NCBI RefSeq assembly: GCF_017742245.1
Contig: NZ_JAGHKO010000004.1
Coordinates: forward strand, 1,240,001 to 1,304,000
From: Niastella soli
GTDB lineage: Bacteria; Bacteroidota; Bacteroidia; Chitinophagales; Chitinophagaceae
Length of the DNA: 64,000 nt
Direction: 5' to 3'
The translations under genes were made by a program, and so were the position numbers. Each line of letters opens with the position of its first letter. Positions within the stretch are counted from its first letter, which is position 1. The notes under the pieces are model-generated. The model did not search any database. It was given only the letters and a program-made list of their open reading frames with translations, and was not told the DNA's origin. Shown here piece by piece: positions 47,815 through 56,618 of this stretch.

Positions 47815-50364
47815 ATGATGATTAGTTTGATGTTTAATAAGAGAAGTTTCACTTTACTCCTTTTTATCACCTGTTTTGTTTGCGCCCAGGCGCAAACGGT
47901 GATCAGGGGGTTTGTAAAAGATGCTCAAACGCATACCCCCCTGGCTTTTGTAAGCGTTTATTTCAAAGGCAGCAAAGGAGTAGTGAGCGGCGAGGACGGT
48001 AGTTACTCTATTTCCACCACTAACCCCAAAAACACCACGCTCGAGTTTTCTTTCAATGGCTATAAGATCCTGAGAAAAAAAATTGAGGCGGGCGTTACGC
48101 AGGAACTGGATGCAGACATGGAAGTGGCCGAAATGGCTTCTATTACGGTAAACTCCAGAAGACGAAGTAAATACAGCAACAAAAATAACCCGGCGGTAGA
48201 CCTTATCAGAAAAGTGGTTGATAACCGGGACCGTAACCGGATGAAGGCTTTTGATTACGTACAATACCAGCAGTACGAGAAGATGGAATTGTCACTAACC
48301 AATAAGCCTGAAAAATTGATGAACAACAGACTGTTAAAGAATTACCGTTTCCTGGTGGAAAATCAGGATACCACCAAGATAGAAGGAAAGGCACTGGTAC
48401 CGGTATACATTGAGGAAACTATTTCCAATAAGTTTTTCAGAAAGAGCCCTTCAAAAGAAAAAACATTTGTGCTGGCAAAGAAGAAGGTAAACCTGGGAGA
48501 GTTTGTAGACAACGATGGCATTACCCGCTACCTGAACAGCATGTATACGCCCATCGATATTTATGAGCCCAATCTGATGTTGCTCTCGAACCAGTTGCTC
48601 AGCCCTATTTCAGACCTCGCCCCTACCTTCTACCGGTTTTATGTGGGCGATACTGTTGAGCTGGATGGCATCAAACTGGTGAAGCTGACTTTTGCGCCCC
48701 GCAATCCCAACGACCTTTTGTTCAAGGGTTCCATGTACGTAACACTCGATGGCAACTACGCTGTTCAAAAGATCCAGATGGGCCTCGCCAAACATGCCAA
48801 CATCAACTGGACAAGGGAGCTGCGTATTAAACAGGATTTTGAGCGCGGGGATGATGGCCGCTACCACGTGGTAAAGAGTAATATCCTGTCCGAATTTGCA
48901 TTGTCAAAAAAAGCTTCCGGCGGACTGGTGGGCGAGCGAACAGTTTCTTATAAAAATTACATCATCAACCAACCCGCGCCCGATTCGGTATATGAAGGCA
49001 AACCGGAAGTGATCGTTGATGCGCCAACCTCAGGCGCCGATAGTTTTTGGACAGCCAACAGGCATACCGCCCTCTCTGCTACGGAAGAGAAAGCCTATAC
49101 CAATATGGACAGCCTGAAAAACATGAAGTCGTACCGCCGGCTGATGGACTGGGCCACCTTTTTACTGGCAGGTTATAAGTCAGCCGGTCCGTTCGACATC
49201 GGGCCAGTGAATGCTTTTTATAGTTTCAATCCCGTAGAAGGGTTCAGATTACGATTGGGGGGCCGCACCACACCGAAGTTCAGCAAACGGCTTTATTTTG
49301 AAACGTATGCGGCTTATGGCTTTAAAGATGAGCGGTGGAAATATTTTGTATCCGGCGCTTATTCTTTCAATGGAAAATCGATCTATTCATTCCCGCTGAA
49401 TTATTTACGGCTGAGTTATCAGCATGATACAAAAATACCGGGACAGGAACTGCAGTTTGTACAGGAAGATAATTTCCTGCTCTCGTTTAAACGGGGTAAT
49501 AATAACAAGTGGCTGTACAACGATATCTTCACGGCCGAGTATGTCCGGGAATTTGGCAAGAATATCAGCTATACATTCGGTTTCAAAAACTGGAAACAAC
49601 AACCTGCCGGCAGCATCATTTACCAAAAAACAGATGCTGCCGGTACGTTCAACATCCCAGCAATTACCACAACCGAATTGTCGGCAGAGATCCGCTGGGC
49701 ACCCCATGAACAGTTTTACCAGGGAAAGGTGTATCGCATCCCTATCTATAATAAATATCCTATTTTCCGCCTTCGTTATATTTCCGGGATAAAAGGATTT
49801 GTGAACGGGGATTATAATTACCAACAGCTGACCCTTAATATTTTCAAACGGTTTTACTTCTCTCAATTCGGTTATGCAGATGTGGTAGCCGAGGGCGGCA
49901 ATATGTTCGGCCAGGTCCCCTACCCTTTGCTTACTATTCACCGGGCCAACCAAACCTATGCCTACCAGCTTAATTCTTTCAACATGATGAACTTCATGGA
50001 ATTTGTAAGCGATCACTATGCATCGGTAAGTACAGACTATTATTTCAACGGATTTATATTTAATAAACTGCCCCTCATCAAAAAGCTGAAGTTGCGTGAG
50101 GTGGCCGGCTTCAAAATGGTATATGGCGGCGTTCGCCAGGAAAACAACCCTGCCTATAATAAGGAAACGTTTTTATTCCCTACGGATGAAAACGGCCAGA
50201 CCACCACTTTTTCGCTGGCTGGTAAACCCTATATGGAAGCCAGTGTAGGCATCAGCAATATCTTCAAATTACTTCGGGTAGACCTGATAAAACGTCTTAC
50301 CTACCTTGACAATCCGGATGTGCCCAACTGGGGTATCCGTGCCAGGGCAAAGTTTGATTTTTGA
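47815..50364 (+). CDS. DUF5686 / carboxypeptidase-regulatory-like outer-membrane beta-barrel protein
   Basis: An 849-residue protein with a signal peptide (residues about 1-27, ending in CAQAQ), an N-terminal carboxypeptidase-like regulatory domain (about 28-110, GFVKDAQTHTPLAFVSVYF, GEDGSYSI) and a long DUF5686 region (about 115-849) made of beta strands that end in a terminal aromatic, RAKFDF, as outer-membrane barrels do. There is no plug domain, so it is not a TonB-dependent transporter. It starts right at the stop of GtrA. Its presence in a lipid synthesis operon suggests that it helps to place the inositol-sphingolipids in the outer membrane; direct evidence is lacking. Confidence 0.8.
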   Translation: MMISLMFNKRSFTLLLFITCFVCAQAQTVIRGFVKDAQTHTPLAFVSVYFKGSKGVVSGEDGSYSISTTNPKNTTLEFSFNGYKILRKKIEAGVTQELDADMEVAEMASITVNSRRRSKYSNKNNPAVDLIRKVVDNRDRNRMKAFDYVQYQQYEKMELSLTNKPEKLMNNRLLKNYRFLVENQDTTKIEGKALVPVYIEETISNKFFRKSPSKEKTFVLAKKKVNLGEFVDNDGITRYLNSMYTPIDIYEPNLMLLSNQLLSPISDLAPTFYRFYVGDTVELDGIKLVKLTFAPRNPNDLLFKGSMYVTLDGNYAVQKIQMGLAKHANINWTRELRIKQDFERGDDGRYHVVKSNILSEFALSKKASGGLVGERTVSYKNYIINQPAPDSVYEGKPEVIVDAPTSGADSFWTANRHTALSATEEKAYTNMDSLKNMKSYRRLMDWATFLLAGYKSAGPFDIGPVNAFYSFNPVEGFRLRLGGRTTPKFSKRLYFETYAAYGFKDERWKYFVSGAYSFNGKSIYSFPLNYLRLSYQHDTKIPGQELQFVQEDNFLLSFKRGNNNKWLYNDIFTAEYVREFGKNISYTFGFKNWKQQPAGSIIYQKTDAAGTFNIPAITTTELSAEIRWAPHEQFYQGKVYRIPIYNKYPIFRLRYISGIKGFVNGDYNYQQLTLNIFKRFYFSQFGYADVVAEGGNMFGQVPYPLLTIHRANQTYAYQLNSFNMMNFMEFVSDHYASVSTDYYFNGFIFNKLPLIKKLKLREVAGFKMVYGGVRQENNPAYNKETFLFPTDENGQTTTFSLAGKPYMEASVGISNIFKLLRVDLIKRLTYLDNPDVPNWGIRARAKFDF

Positions 50365-50380
50365 TTAAACTATTTTTTTT

Positions 50381-51088
50381 ATGAGCCAGATAGCTATGCG
50401 TGACCGTTTGCAAAAAAATATTTACAGTGTAATAGATCCTGTTGTACATGGGTTGGTAAAAGCAGGCGTGACCCCGAATTTTATTACTACCACCGGGCTG
50501 TTGTTGAATATTGGAGTGGCTATAGTGTTTATTGTGGGCGCTGAAGAAGGCAACCGCGGCGATCTTTCTTATGTTGGCTGGGCGGGCGCCCTTATCCTCT
50601 TTGCCGGTTTGTTCGATATGCTCGACGGTCAGGTGGCGCGGATCGGAAATATGAGCTCCCGGTTTGGCGCTTTGTATGATTCCGTGCTGGACCGCTACAG
50701 TGAACTATTTATGTTCCTCGGCATTTGTTATTACCTGGTAGCCCACCATTATTTCCTAAGCTCTTTGTTTGCCTTTATCGCCCTTATCGGCTCTATGATG
50801 GTGAGTTACACCCGCGCCCGCAGTGAAGGACTCGGAATTCAAAACAAAGGCGGATTGATGCAGCGGCCGGAAAGAGTAGTATTGACCGCCGTATCGGCAA
50901 TTGCCTGCGGTATTACCGCTTCGGTAATTGGGGGTGATTATAAACTGACAATTCCCGGGATCCCTTTCCATGTATTTGAAACAATGTCGGTTTTTACCAT
51001 CCCTATTACGGTAATGGCTGTGTTAACGAATATTACCGCTATAAAAAGATTGATGGACGCAAAAAAAGCGCTTGACGATAAAGTATGA
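50381..51088 (+). CDS. CDP-alcohol phosphatidyltransferase (phosphatidylinositol phosphate synthase candidate)
   Basis: A 235-residue membrane protein with a perfect CDP-alcohol phosphatidyltransferase motif: Asp79, Asp82-Gly83, Ala86-Arg87, Gly96, Asp100 and Asp104 in the order D-x2-DG-x2-AR-x8-G-x3-D-x3-D. Six membrane helices are predicted. It would join CDP-diacylglycerol with inositol phosphate to phosphatidylinositol phosphate, given the inositol-phosphate synthase and PgpA-like genes in the same operon. Glycerol-phosphate, serine or other alcohols cannot be excluded by sequence alone. It overlaps the DUF4833 gene by 4 bases. Confidence 0.9.
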   Translation: MSQIAMRDRLQKNIYSVIDPVVHGLVKAGVTPNFITTTGLLLNIGVAIVFIVGAEEGNRGDLSYVGWAGALILFAGLFDMLDGQVARIGNMSSRFGALYDSVLDRYSELFMFLGICYYLVAHHYFLSSLFAFIALIGSMMVSYTRARSEGLGIQNKGGLMQRPERVVLTAVSAIACGITASVIGGDYKLTIPGIPFHVFETMSVFTIPITVMAVLTNITAIKRLMDAKKALDDKV

Positions 51089-51630
51089 TACGAAGCATTT
51101 TCCTGGCAGCGATGTGCAGCTTGTTGTTCTTATATGTGGCAGCACAGGAAGGATTTCCTGTGCCGGCAGGCAATATCAGCCAGTTGTTTTATTTACAGCG
51201 AACCTCCAATACCAATACGATCGTATATGAACTGAATTATAAAAAAGGGGTCCTGGACGAAAGTAATCCGGTTCATGTATTCTGGATCAGGTATGCTGAA
51301 AAAGGGCAAAGGGCCGAATTGAGCTGGATCCAGCGGGTGTTTGCTTACGGGGTGAAAATAAAGCTTATGCCCGATAGCAGTTACCGCGTAAGACTGGTTT
51401 CCTATGCAGGCTATTCCATGTTCCTGAAAAAAGGGACTGATAAGAAATACCGGCTGTATGCACCCATTAACGGGAAGCTGATGATCCTTAACCGCATTTT
51501 TGTAAAGATCACCGGTGGCTCTATGTGGTCGCCTGACATTGAATATTTCGAAGTGAGTGGCATAGACCCTGCCACCGGCAAGCCTGTTGCTGAGCGGAAG
51601 AAGGTACTGGCAAATGAAATAAAAGAATGA
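51085..51630 (+). CDS. DUF4833 periplasmic protein
   Basis: A 181-residue exported protein (signal peptide about 1-20, ending in YVAAQ) with the DUF4833 pattern: LFYLQRTSNTNTIVYELN, HVFWIRYAEKGQRAELSWIQRVFAYGV and a C-terminal FVKITGG...YFEVSGID. The function of the family is unknown, but members occur in Bacteroidota inositol-lipid clusters. Here it overlaps the CDP-alcohol transferase by 4 bases and lies just before the lipid hydroxylase, so it may bind or modify the lipid in the periplasm. Confidence 0.8.
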   Translation: MIRSIFLAAMCSLLFLYVAAQEGFPVPAGNISQLFYLQRTSNTNTIVYELNYKKGVLDESNPVHVFWIRYAEKGQRAELSWIQRVFAYGVKIKLMPDSSYRVRLVSYAGYSMFLKKGTDKKYRLYAPINGKLMILNRIFVKITGGSMWSPDIEYFEVSGIDPATGKPVAERKKVLANEIKE

Positions 51631-51651
51631 TCGTTGTTTAATTTTTCTGCA

Positions 51652-52278
51652 ATGAAAAAGTTATATATCTCTAATTCTACCGAATCGGTGCGGATGTTCA
51701 AAAGCAACTGGATGGAGGCTTTGTCGAAAGTGCATTTCTCCCTTCCGCTTTTTATTTATGTTCCCGTTATCGCCATCATGACCTGGCTGGCTTTTGACAG
51801 GAATATCTCAATAGAATACTTTTTTTTGTTACTGGCTGCAGGCGTGGTGATCTGGACAGTTACAGAATATATCTTGCACCGCTTTATATTTCATTTTGAA
51901 CCATCTTCCGAATGGGGCAAACGGATCCATTTTATATTCCATGGCGTACACCATGATTACCCCAAAGATGCAAAACGGCTGGTGATGCCACCTTCTGCCA
52001 GCATACCAATTGCTATAGGGTTTTATTTTTTGTTCTCACTGGTATTTACAAACAAAACCCTCCTGTATCCTTTCTTTGCGGGTTTTGTTACGGGCTATCT
52101 GGTGTATGATATGATGCATTATGCCATGCACCATTATAATTTCAAAAGCCGCCTGATGAAGCGGATAAAGCAGCATCACATGCTACATCATTATGATGAC
52201 CCTACCAAAGGATATGGTGTAAGCTCCTCCCTGTGGGATGTTATTTTCCAATCTGGTTTTCCTAAGAAGAAAAAGTAA
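51652..52278 (+). CDS. fatty acid 2-hydroxylase (Scs7/FA2H-like di-iron membrane enzyme)
   Basis: The ATG at 51652 is taken as start; a TTG six codons upstream is less likely. The 208-residue protein is an integral-membrane di-iron hydroxylase with the full histidine set of the FA2H/Scs7 branch: HRFIFH (76-81), HGVHHDYPKDAKRLVMPP beginning at 97, HYAMHHY (156-162), HHMLHH (175-180), and then the GYGVSSSLWD ending typical of sphingolipid 2-hydroxylases. It lacks the cytochrome b5 domain fused in fungi and animals. In this operon it would hydroxylate the N-acyl chain of the ceramide. Sterol desaturase-type annotation is the more general alternative. Confidence 0.87.
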   Translation: MKKLYISNSTESVRMFKSNWMEALSKVHFSLPLFIYVPVIAIMTWLAFDRNISIEYFFLLLAAGVVIWTVTEYILHRFIFHFEPSSEWGKRIHFIFHGVHHDYPKDAKRLVMPPSASIPIAIGFYFLFSLVFTNKTLLYPFFAGFVTGYLVYDMMHYAMHHYNFKSRLMKRIKQHHMLHHYDDPTKGYGVSSSLWDVIFQSGFPKKKK

Positions 52279-52279
52279 T

Positions 52280-53215
52280 ATGATTAAATCCGCTCCTGCT
52301 GTTCCCTTTGCTCCCCGGACTGTTATGGTTACTACACTTATTTCCGTAGTATACCTGTTGTTATCTGTGTGGCTGGTAGGCTTCAAGACCGATCAGCTGG
52401 TATTGATCGCCATTTTTAACGGGCTGTATTATGCCTCGGGTACTACGCGGAAGTTTATAACCGGGTTTTCGATCTTCATCGTATACTGGATCATCTTTGA
52501 TTACATGAAAGCCTTTCCCAATTATACTTTCAGGAATGTGCATATTGGCCAATTGTACCAGGCTGAAAAACAGTTGTTCGGTATAACAACTACTACTGGC
52601 GTGGTTACTCCCAATGAATATTTCCGGTTACATCACTCCATGGCGGGTGATCTTTTTAGCGGTCTTTTTTATTTGTGCTGGGTACCGGTACCCTTATTGT
52701 TTGCCTCTTATTTGTTTTTCAGGAACCGGCCTTTATTCCTGCGGTTTGCCCTTGCATTCTTTGTGGTGAATATGATCGGCTTTGTGGTGTATTATATCTA
52801 TCCGGCCGCCCCGCCCTGGTACATACAGGAACATCAATTTAATTTTATCGCTTCCACGCCCGGCAATACGGCCGGTCTGAAGCGGTTCGATGAATTGGTG
52901 GGTACACCGGTCTTTCAATCCCTGTATGCAAAGGGATCGAATGTATTTGCAGCTATGCCATCCCTGCACTCCTCTTATCCGGTGATCGTATTGTTCTATG
53001 GGATAAAAGGCCGCTACCGGTATGCGGCTGTTATTTTTTCCGTGATCATGGCCGGCATCTGGTGTTCAGCAGTATATACCAGCCATCATTATGTACTGGA
53101 TGTACTGGCGGGCATTTGTTGTGCACTTACAGGTATATTCCTGGTGGAGCGGGGTGTTTCCCAACCAGGACGGTTCTCCAGGTTCTTTGATTCTTATCTA
53201 TCTAAAATTAATTAA
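52280..53215 (+). CDS. PAP2-family transferase, inositol-phosphorylceramide synthase (Aur1-like) candidate
   Basis: The ATG at 52280, one base after the hydroxylase stop, gives 311 residues; an earlier start would overlap the upstream gene by 41 bases. There are six to seven membrane helices and the PAP2/LPT motifs YPAAPPWY (174-181), MPSLHSSYP (226-234, His230) and TSHHYVLD (His270, Asp274). This spacing and the Pro-rich first motif resemble the Aur1/IPC-synthase branch, which moves inositol phosphate from phosphatidylinositol to ceramide and releases diacylglycerol, rather than plain phosphatases, which usually have a KxxxxxxRP first motif. This would be the final joining step of the pathway in this operon. 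Activity is inferred. Confidence 0.8.
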   Translation: MIKSAPAVPFAPRTVMVTTLISVVYLLLSVWLVGFKTDQLVLIAIFNGLYYASGTTRKFITGFSIFIVYWIIFDYMKAFPNYTFRNVHIGQLYQAEKQLFGITTTTGVVTPNEYFRLHHSMAGDLFSGLFYLCWVPVPLLFASYLFFRNRPLFLRFALAFFVVNMIGFVVYYIYPAAPPWYIQEHQFNFIASTPGNTAGLKRFDELVGTPVFQSLYAKGSNVFAAMPSLHSSYPVIVLFYGIKGRYRYAAVIFSVIMAGIWCSAVYTSHHYVLDVLAGICCALTGIFLVERGVSQPGRFSRFFDSYLSKIN

Positions 53216-53224
53216 GCGATTTGT

Positions 53225-53845
53225 ATGAATGGTGCTTCTATCTTAAGGAAAAAACAAACGATCCTTACCGAACTGAGCAATGGGGATTTCGATGCATTTC
53301 TATATGATTGTGATGGTACCCTTGCTGATAACATGGAAGGACACAAGGCCTCCTACCGTGCCGCAGCACTCATGTATGGGTTTGAACTGGATGATACTAT
53401 TATCGATGAACTGGCGGGTTGGCCTATTATACAGGTGGCTGAAGAGATCAGAAAAAAGTATGGCGCCAGTTTTAAACCGGAAGTTTTTGCGCAGCTGAAG
53501 AACATGCTATATGAAGATACTTTTATTCAGGATACAAAACCAATCGACTTTGTGGTAGCACATCTGAAAGCACATGTTGGCAAGGTGCATATTGGAGTAG
53601 TTTCCGGTGGCGGCCGGGTGTCGGTTTCCAGAACCCTTCAACAACTTGGTATTACCAAACACGTAGAGGTATTGGTCTGTGCCGGTGACACCTCCCGTGG
53701 CAAACCTTACCCCGATCCTTTTTTATATGCCGCAGAAAGTTTAGGGATTGCCCCCTCCAGGTGCCTCGTTTTTGAAGACGGGAATCCGGGCGTGCAAGCT
53801 GCCATAGCTGCTGGTATGCATTGGATCCGCATAGACCAGGTGTAA
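53225..53845 (+). CDS. HAD-superfamily phosphatase (beta-phosphoglucomutase-like)
   Basis: A 206-residue HAD hydrolase with cap type C1: motif I YDCDGTLADN (Asp28 and Asp30), motif II VVSGGGR near 125, motif III GKPYPDP near 160, and motif IV VFEDGNPGVQAA near 178. Substrates are small phosphorylated sugars in relatives. As the last gene of the operon (9 bases after the PAP2 gene) it may dephosphorylate inositol phosphate or remove a by-product; unproven. Confidence 0.85.
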   Translation: MNGASILRKKQTILTELSNGDFDAFLYDCDGTLADNMEGHKASYRAAALMYGFELDDTIIDELAGWPIIQVAEEIRKKYGASFKPEVFAQLKNMLYEDTFIQDTKPIDFVVAHLKAHVGKVHIGVVSGGGRVSVSRTLQQLGITKHVEVLVCAGDTSRGKPYPDPFLYAAESLGIAPSRCLVFEDGNPGVQAAIAAGMHWIRIDQV

Positions 53846-53901
53846 TGGCAATGCAAATAATTGTAAATTGCGGAGGCAAGTCTTCACAGGCGGGCGAGAA
53901 A

Positions 53902-54804
53902 ATGACACAAAAGAAACATAAAACATTTCTTTATAAGCATGCTCAATTGGTAGAAAACCTTTCTGCAGAACAATCTCCTGTTACCGGGTTTTCTATTGAT
54001 GTGGACCGGTTGCTACAGGATATCGAAACTTTCAAATCCAGTTTCCGCTCCGATTTTATCAGCGTTATAATGATACAGGAAGGCAGCCTGGAGCTATCTA
54101 TTAACTTGGAAACGGTATCCATAACAGCCGGTAGCCTGATCATCATAGCCCCGGGTGCTGCAAAAAAAATGCTGGCTGCCGAGAAAGATACCCGCATCTC
54201 AACCGTACATTTTACCCTGGATTTTCTGGCAGCGATCGGGATGTTAAAAGTCAAAACCGACCTGTTTGACTACATATCCCTGCAATATATACCGCACTGG
54301 ATACTGGATACCGGTGACAAAGTACTTGTACACGCCCTCATGTATCAACTGTATGAAAAAAGCAAGTTCTTTAATGATCACCCCCATGGAAGGGAATTAC
54401 TATACCATACCTTTTATATTTTCCTTTATGAAATAGCCGCGCTGAGTAAAAAAAATGCAACACCAGTAAGTGCGCACAGGGGCAGAAAGGAAAATCTCGT
54501 TGTCCGCTTCACCCAGTTAGTAAGGGAGCAATATAAGAGCCAGCGGACCCTGGAAAGCTATGCACGTGCATTGAATGTTACTGCCAAACATCTTAGTGAA
54601 TCCGTAAAAGAGATCACCGGGAAAACCGCCGGCGAGATCATTGACGACTTTGTATTACTGGAAGCCAAGTTACTTCTGGGTAATCCTGAATTGAGTATTG
54701 CAGAAATAGCCAATGAGCTCCATTTCGGTGACCAATCCATTTTTGGAAAGTTTTTCAAGCGGCTTACAGGCTTATCACCCAAACAATATCGTCAAACACT
54801 TTAA
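53902..54804 (+). CDS. AraC-family regulator downstream of the sphingolipid cluster
   Basis: The start is uncertain: ATG at 53902 gives 300 residues and fits the length of related regulators; ATGs at 53845 and 53851 give about 18 more. It has an N-terminal cupin sensor (SLELSINLETVSITAGSLIIIAP) and a C-terminal double helix-turn-helix (LESYARALNVTAKHLSESVK, then IANELHFGDQSIFGKFFKR). The C-terminal 100 residues are clearly related to those of the AraC protein at 41150. Its gene follows the lipid operon closely and could be part of it. Confidence 0.85.
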   Translation: MTQKKHKTFLYKHAQLVENLSAEQSPVTGFSIDVDRLLQDIETFKSSFRSDFISVIMIQEGSLELSINLETVSITAGSLIIIAPGAAKKMLAAEKDTRISTVHFTLDFLAAIGMLKVKTDLFDYISLQYIPHWILDTGDKVLVHALMYQLYEKSKFFNDHPHGRELLYHTFYIFLYEIAALSKKNATPVSAHRGRKENLVVRFTQLVREQYKSQRTLESYARALNVTAKHLSESVKEITGKTAGEIIDDFVLLEAKLLLGNPELSIAEIANELHFGDQSIFGKFFKRLTGLSPKQYRQTL

Positions 54805-54830
54805 ACCATGCCGGCAAAATAAGTTTATAT

Positions 54831-56486
54831 TCAGCTTATCTTTAAGGTAAGCCCGTATGAAATTTTACGCCTGTTTTCCGGAAGCGTTACCTGTAAGCCG
54901 TTGTCATCCCGTGAAAATGTAAGTTGTTGTGATGACCCCAACAGTGTAACACTTGAAATTTCCTTATTTATCCCGGCAGCACCCCTTTTCATACTTTTGA
55001 TCGTTACCTGACCGTTCTCAGGCCACTCCATTACAATGGCATAGATATCGTTTTTCTTCTGAGTAAAGCGAATATCTGAGGAAGTGAAAAGAACACCTTT
55101 TCCCTCATTAAATCCCTGCCTTGATAATGGGGCTGCAGTTTCCATTTGAGGTCCTTCACCAAATACTACCCACGGTCTGGAGTCATAAATTGCCTCACTG
55201 TTAATTGCCATCCATTCACCGATCTCTTCTACAATAGCGTATTCCAGTTCATCTATTGACCCATTTCCCCTCACAGGAACACTTAATAATAAATTGCCGT
55301 TCTTACTTACCACGTCTGCAAGAATATGAATGACGGTCTTTGCACTTTTGTATCTCCGGTTTTCATAAACAGACCGGTTATAATGCCAGTTCCCAATACA
55401 GGTATCGGTTTGCCAGGGAAGTGGTTCAATATTGTTGCTTTGACCACGTTCAATGTCCCACACCATGCATTTGCGCTGTGTTTCATCCAATATTTTACCA
55501 AAAATAACCGCCTCCAGTTTGCCGTTCTTTTTTATGCTCCTGTTGTACATATGAGCCGCAATACGTAACCCTGCATCACTTATTGGCCATAACGGCAAAG
55601 CGGTGTCATCGAAATAAACCATGTCAGGGTTGTAAGCATTTATCAGGTCGACAGTCCTGTTAAAAAATTTCTCACAGTATGCCTTCGAGGGAACTGACAC
55701 CCCATTTCCCCAGTTCCATTGTTTGTTGATCATTGACTCATCCAGGCTGTTTTCACTCAGCGCGTGCCGTTGTTCATATAATTCCTGCGGGTCCAGCCCC
55801 TCCCACCATAAGCCCTTTCCATCAGGCTTTGACAGCTTGCCATCGTAAGGTATTCCTGCAAACGATCCACTTTTATCGGCACGTTGTGCCGTTTCATACC
55901 AGCTCCAGGCATGCGCCGCATGAACGCTTACCCCGAAATAAAGGCCCTGACTCCGGGCAGCCTTTTCCCATCCGCCTATCAGGTCCTTTTGGGGTCCAAT
56001 TTTAATAGCATTCCAGTTCTTCTGATACCGGCTGTTATACAGGTCGAAATTATCGTGGTGATTGGCCAGTGCCATGAAATATCTGGCGCCTGCCTTTTTG
56101 TAAAGCGCGAGTAGTTCCTCGGGGTTCCATTGGTCGGCCTTCCAGGTGGGGATTATATCCTTGAAGCCAAATTTTGAAGGATGTCCATATTTTTTAATAT
56201 GCGCTTTATACTGGCCACTTCCTTCCACGTACATTTCACGCGCATACCAATCCCCTTCCTCAGGCGCACATTGAGGCCCCCAATGTGCCCAGATCCCAAA
56301 TTTTGCATTCCTGAACCATTCAGGCGTTTTATAAGCCGACAGTGACTCCCAGGAAGCGGCAAAAGGGCCAGTCGACATTGTTTCACCAAAATGATCACTT
56401 AACAGGCCCGATGCTTGTATTTGATTCCTGAATGCAATACCCGGAACGCAAATTGACAGGTTCTTTAACAGTTCTCTTCTGTTCAT
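54831..56486 (-). CDS. GH29 alpha-L-fucosidase
   Basis: A 551-residue glycoside hydrolase of family 29. It begins with a twin-arginine-like signal (MNRRELLKNLSICVPGIAF) and so is likely exported. Family motifs are WFRNAKFGIWAHWGPQ near residue 57, FMALANHHDNFDL (His143, His144) near 138, and PDMVYFDD near 288 with Asp293 as the probable nucleophile; the C-terminal 100 residues form a beta-sandwich. It would remove alpha-linked L-fucose from glycans. It is divergent from an AraC regulator (132 bases between the starts), the probable inducer of this gene. Confidence 0.9.
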   Translation of the reverse strand: MNRRELLKNLSICVPGIAFRNQIQASGLLSDHFGETMSTGPFAASWESLSAYKTPEWFRNAKFGIWAHWGPQCAPEEGDWYAREMYVEGSGQYKAHIKKYGHPSKFGFKDIIPTWKADQWNPEELLALYKKAGARYFMALANHHDNFDLYNSRYQKNWNAIKIGPQKDLIGGWEKAARSQGLYFGVSVHAAHAWSWYETAQRADKSGSFAGIPYDGKLSKPDGKGLWWEGLDPQELYEQRHALSENSLDESMINKQWNWGNGVSVPSKAYCEKFFNRTVDLINAYNPDMVYFDDTALPLWPISDAGLRIAAHMYNRSIKKNGKLEAVIFGKILDETQRKCMVWDIERGQSNNIEPLPWQTDTCIGNWHYNRSVYENRRYKSAKTVIHILADVVSKNGNLLLSVPVRGNGSIDELEYAIVEEIGEWMAINSEAIYDSRPWVVFGEGPQMETAAPLSRQGFNEGKGVLFTSSDIRFTQKKNDIYAIVMEWPENGQVTIKSMKRGAAGINKEISSVTLLGSSQQLTFSRDDNGLQVTLPENRRKISYGLTLKIS

Positions 56487-56618
56487 GATGGCAGCAACGT
56501 TTTATTTATTTCCGCGAACTAATTTGCTTATTAAGACAAACTTAACCAAGATAGCCCTTTAAATAAATACCGGAAAAAGACATTCTTTTATACAAATCCG
56601 ACTTTTTATATTTGGGAT

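Noticed and set aside
56607..56614. TATATTTG -7 box before the AraC gene at 56619
   Set aside because: It fits the consensus but ends only 4 bases before the start codon, so the transcript would be leaderless or start inside the gene; a -33 element is not seen. Left out as unproven.
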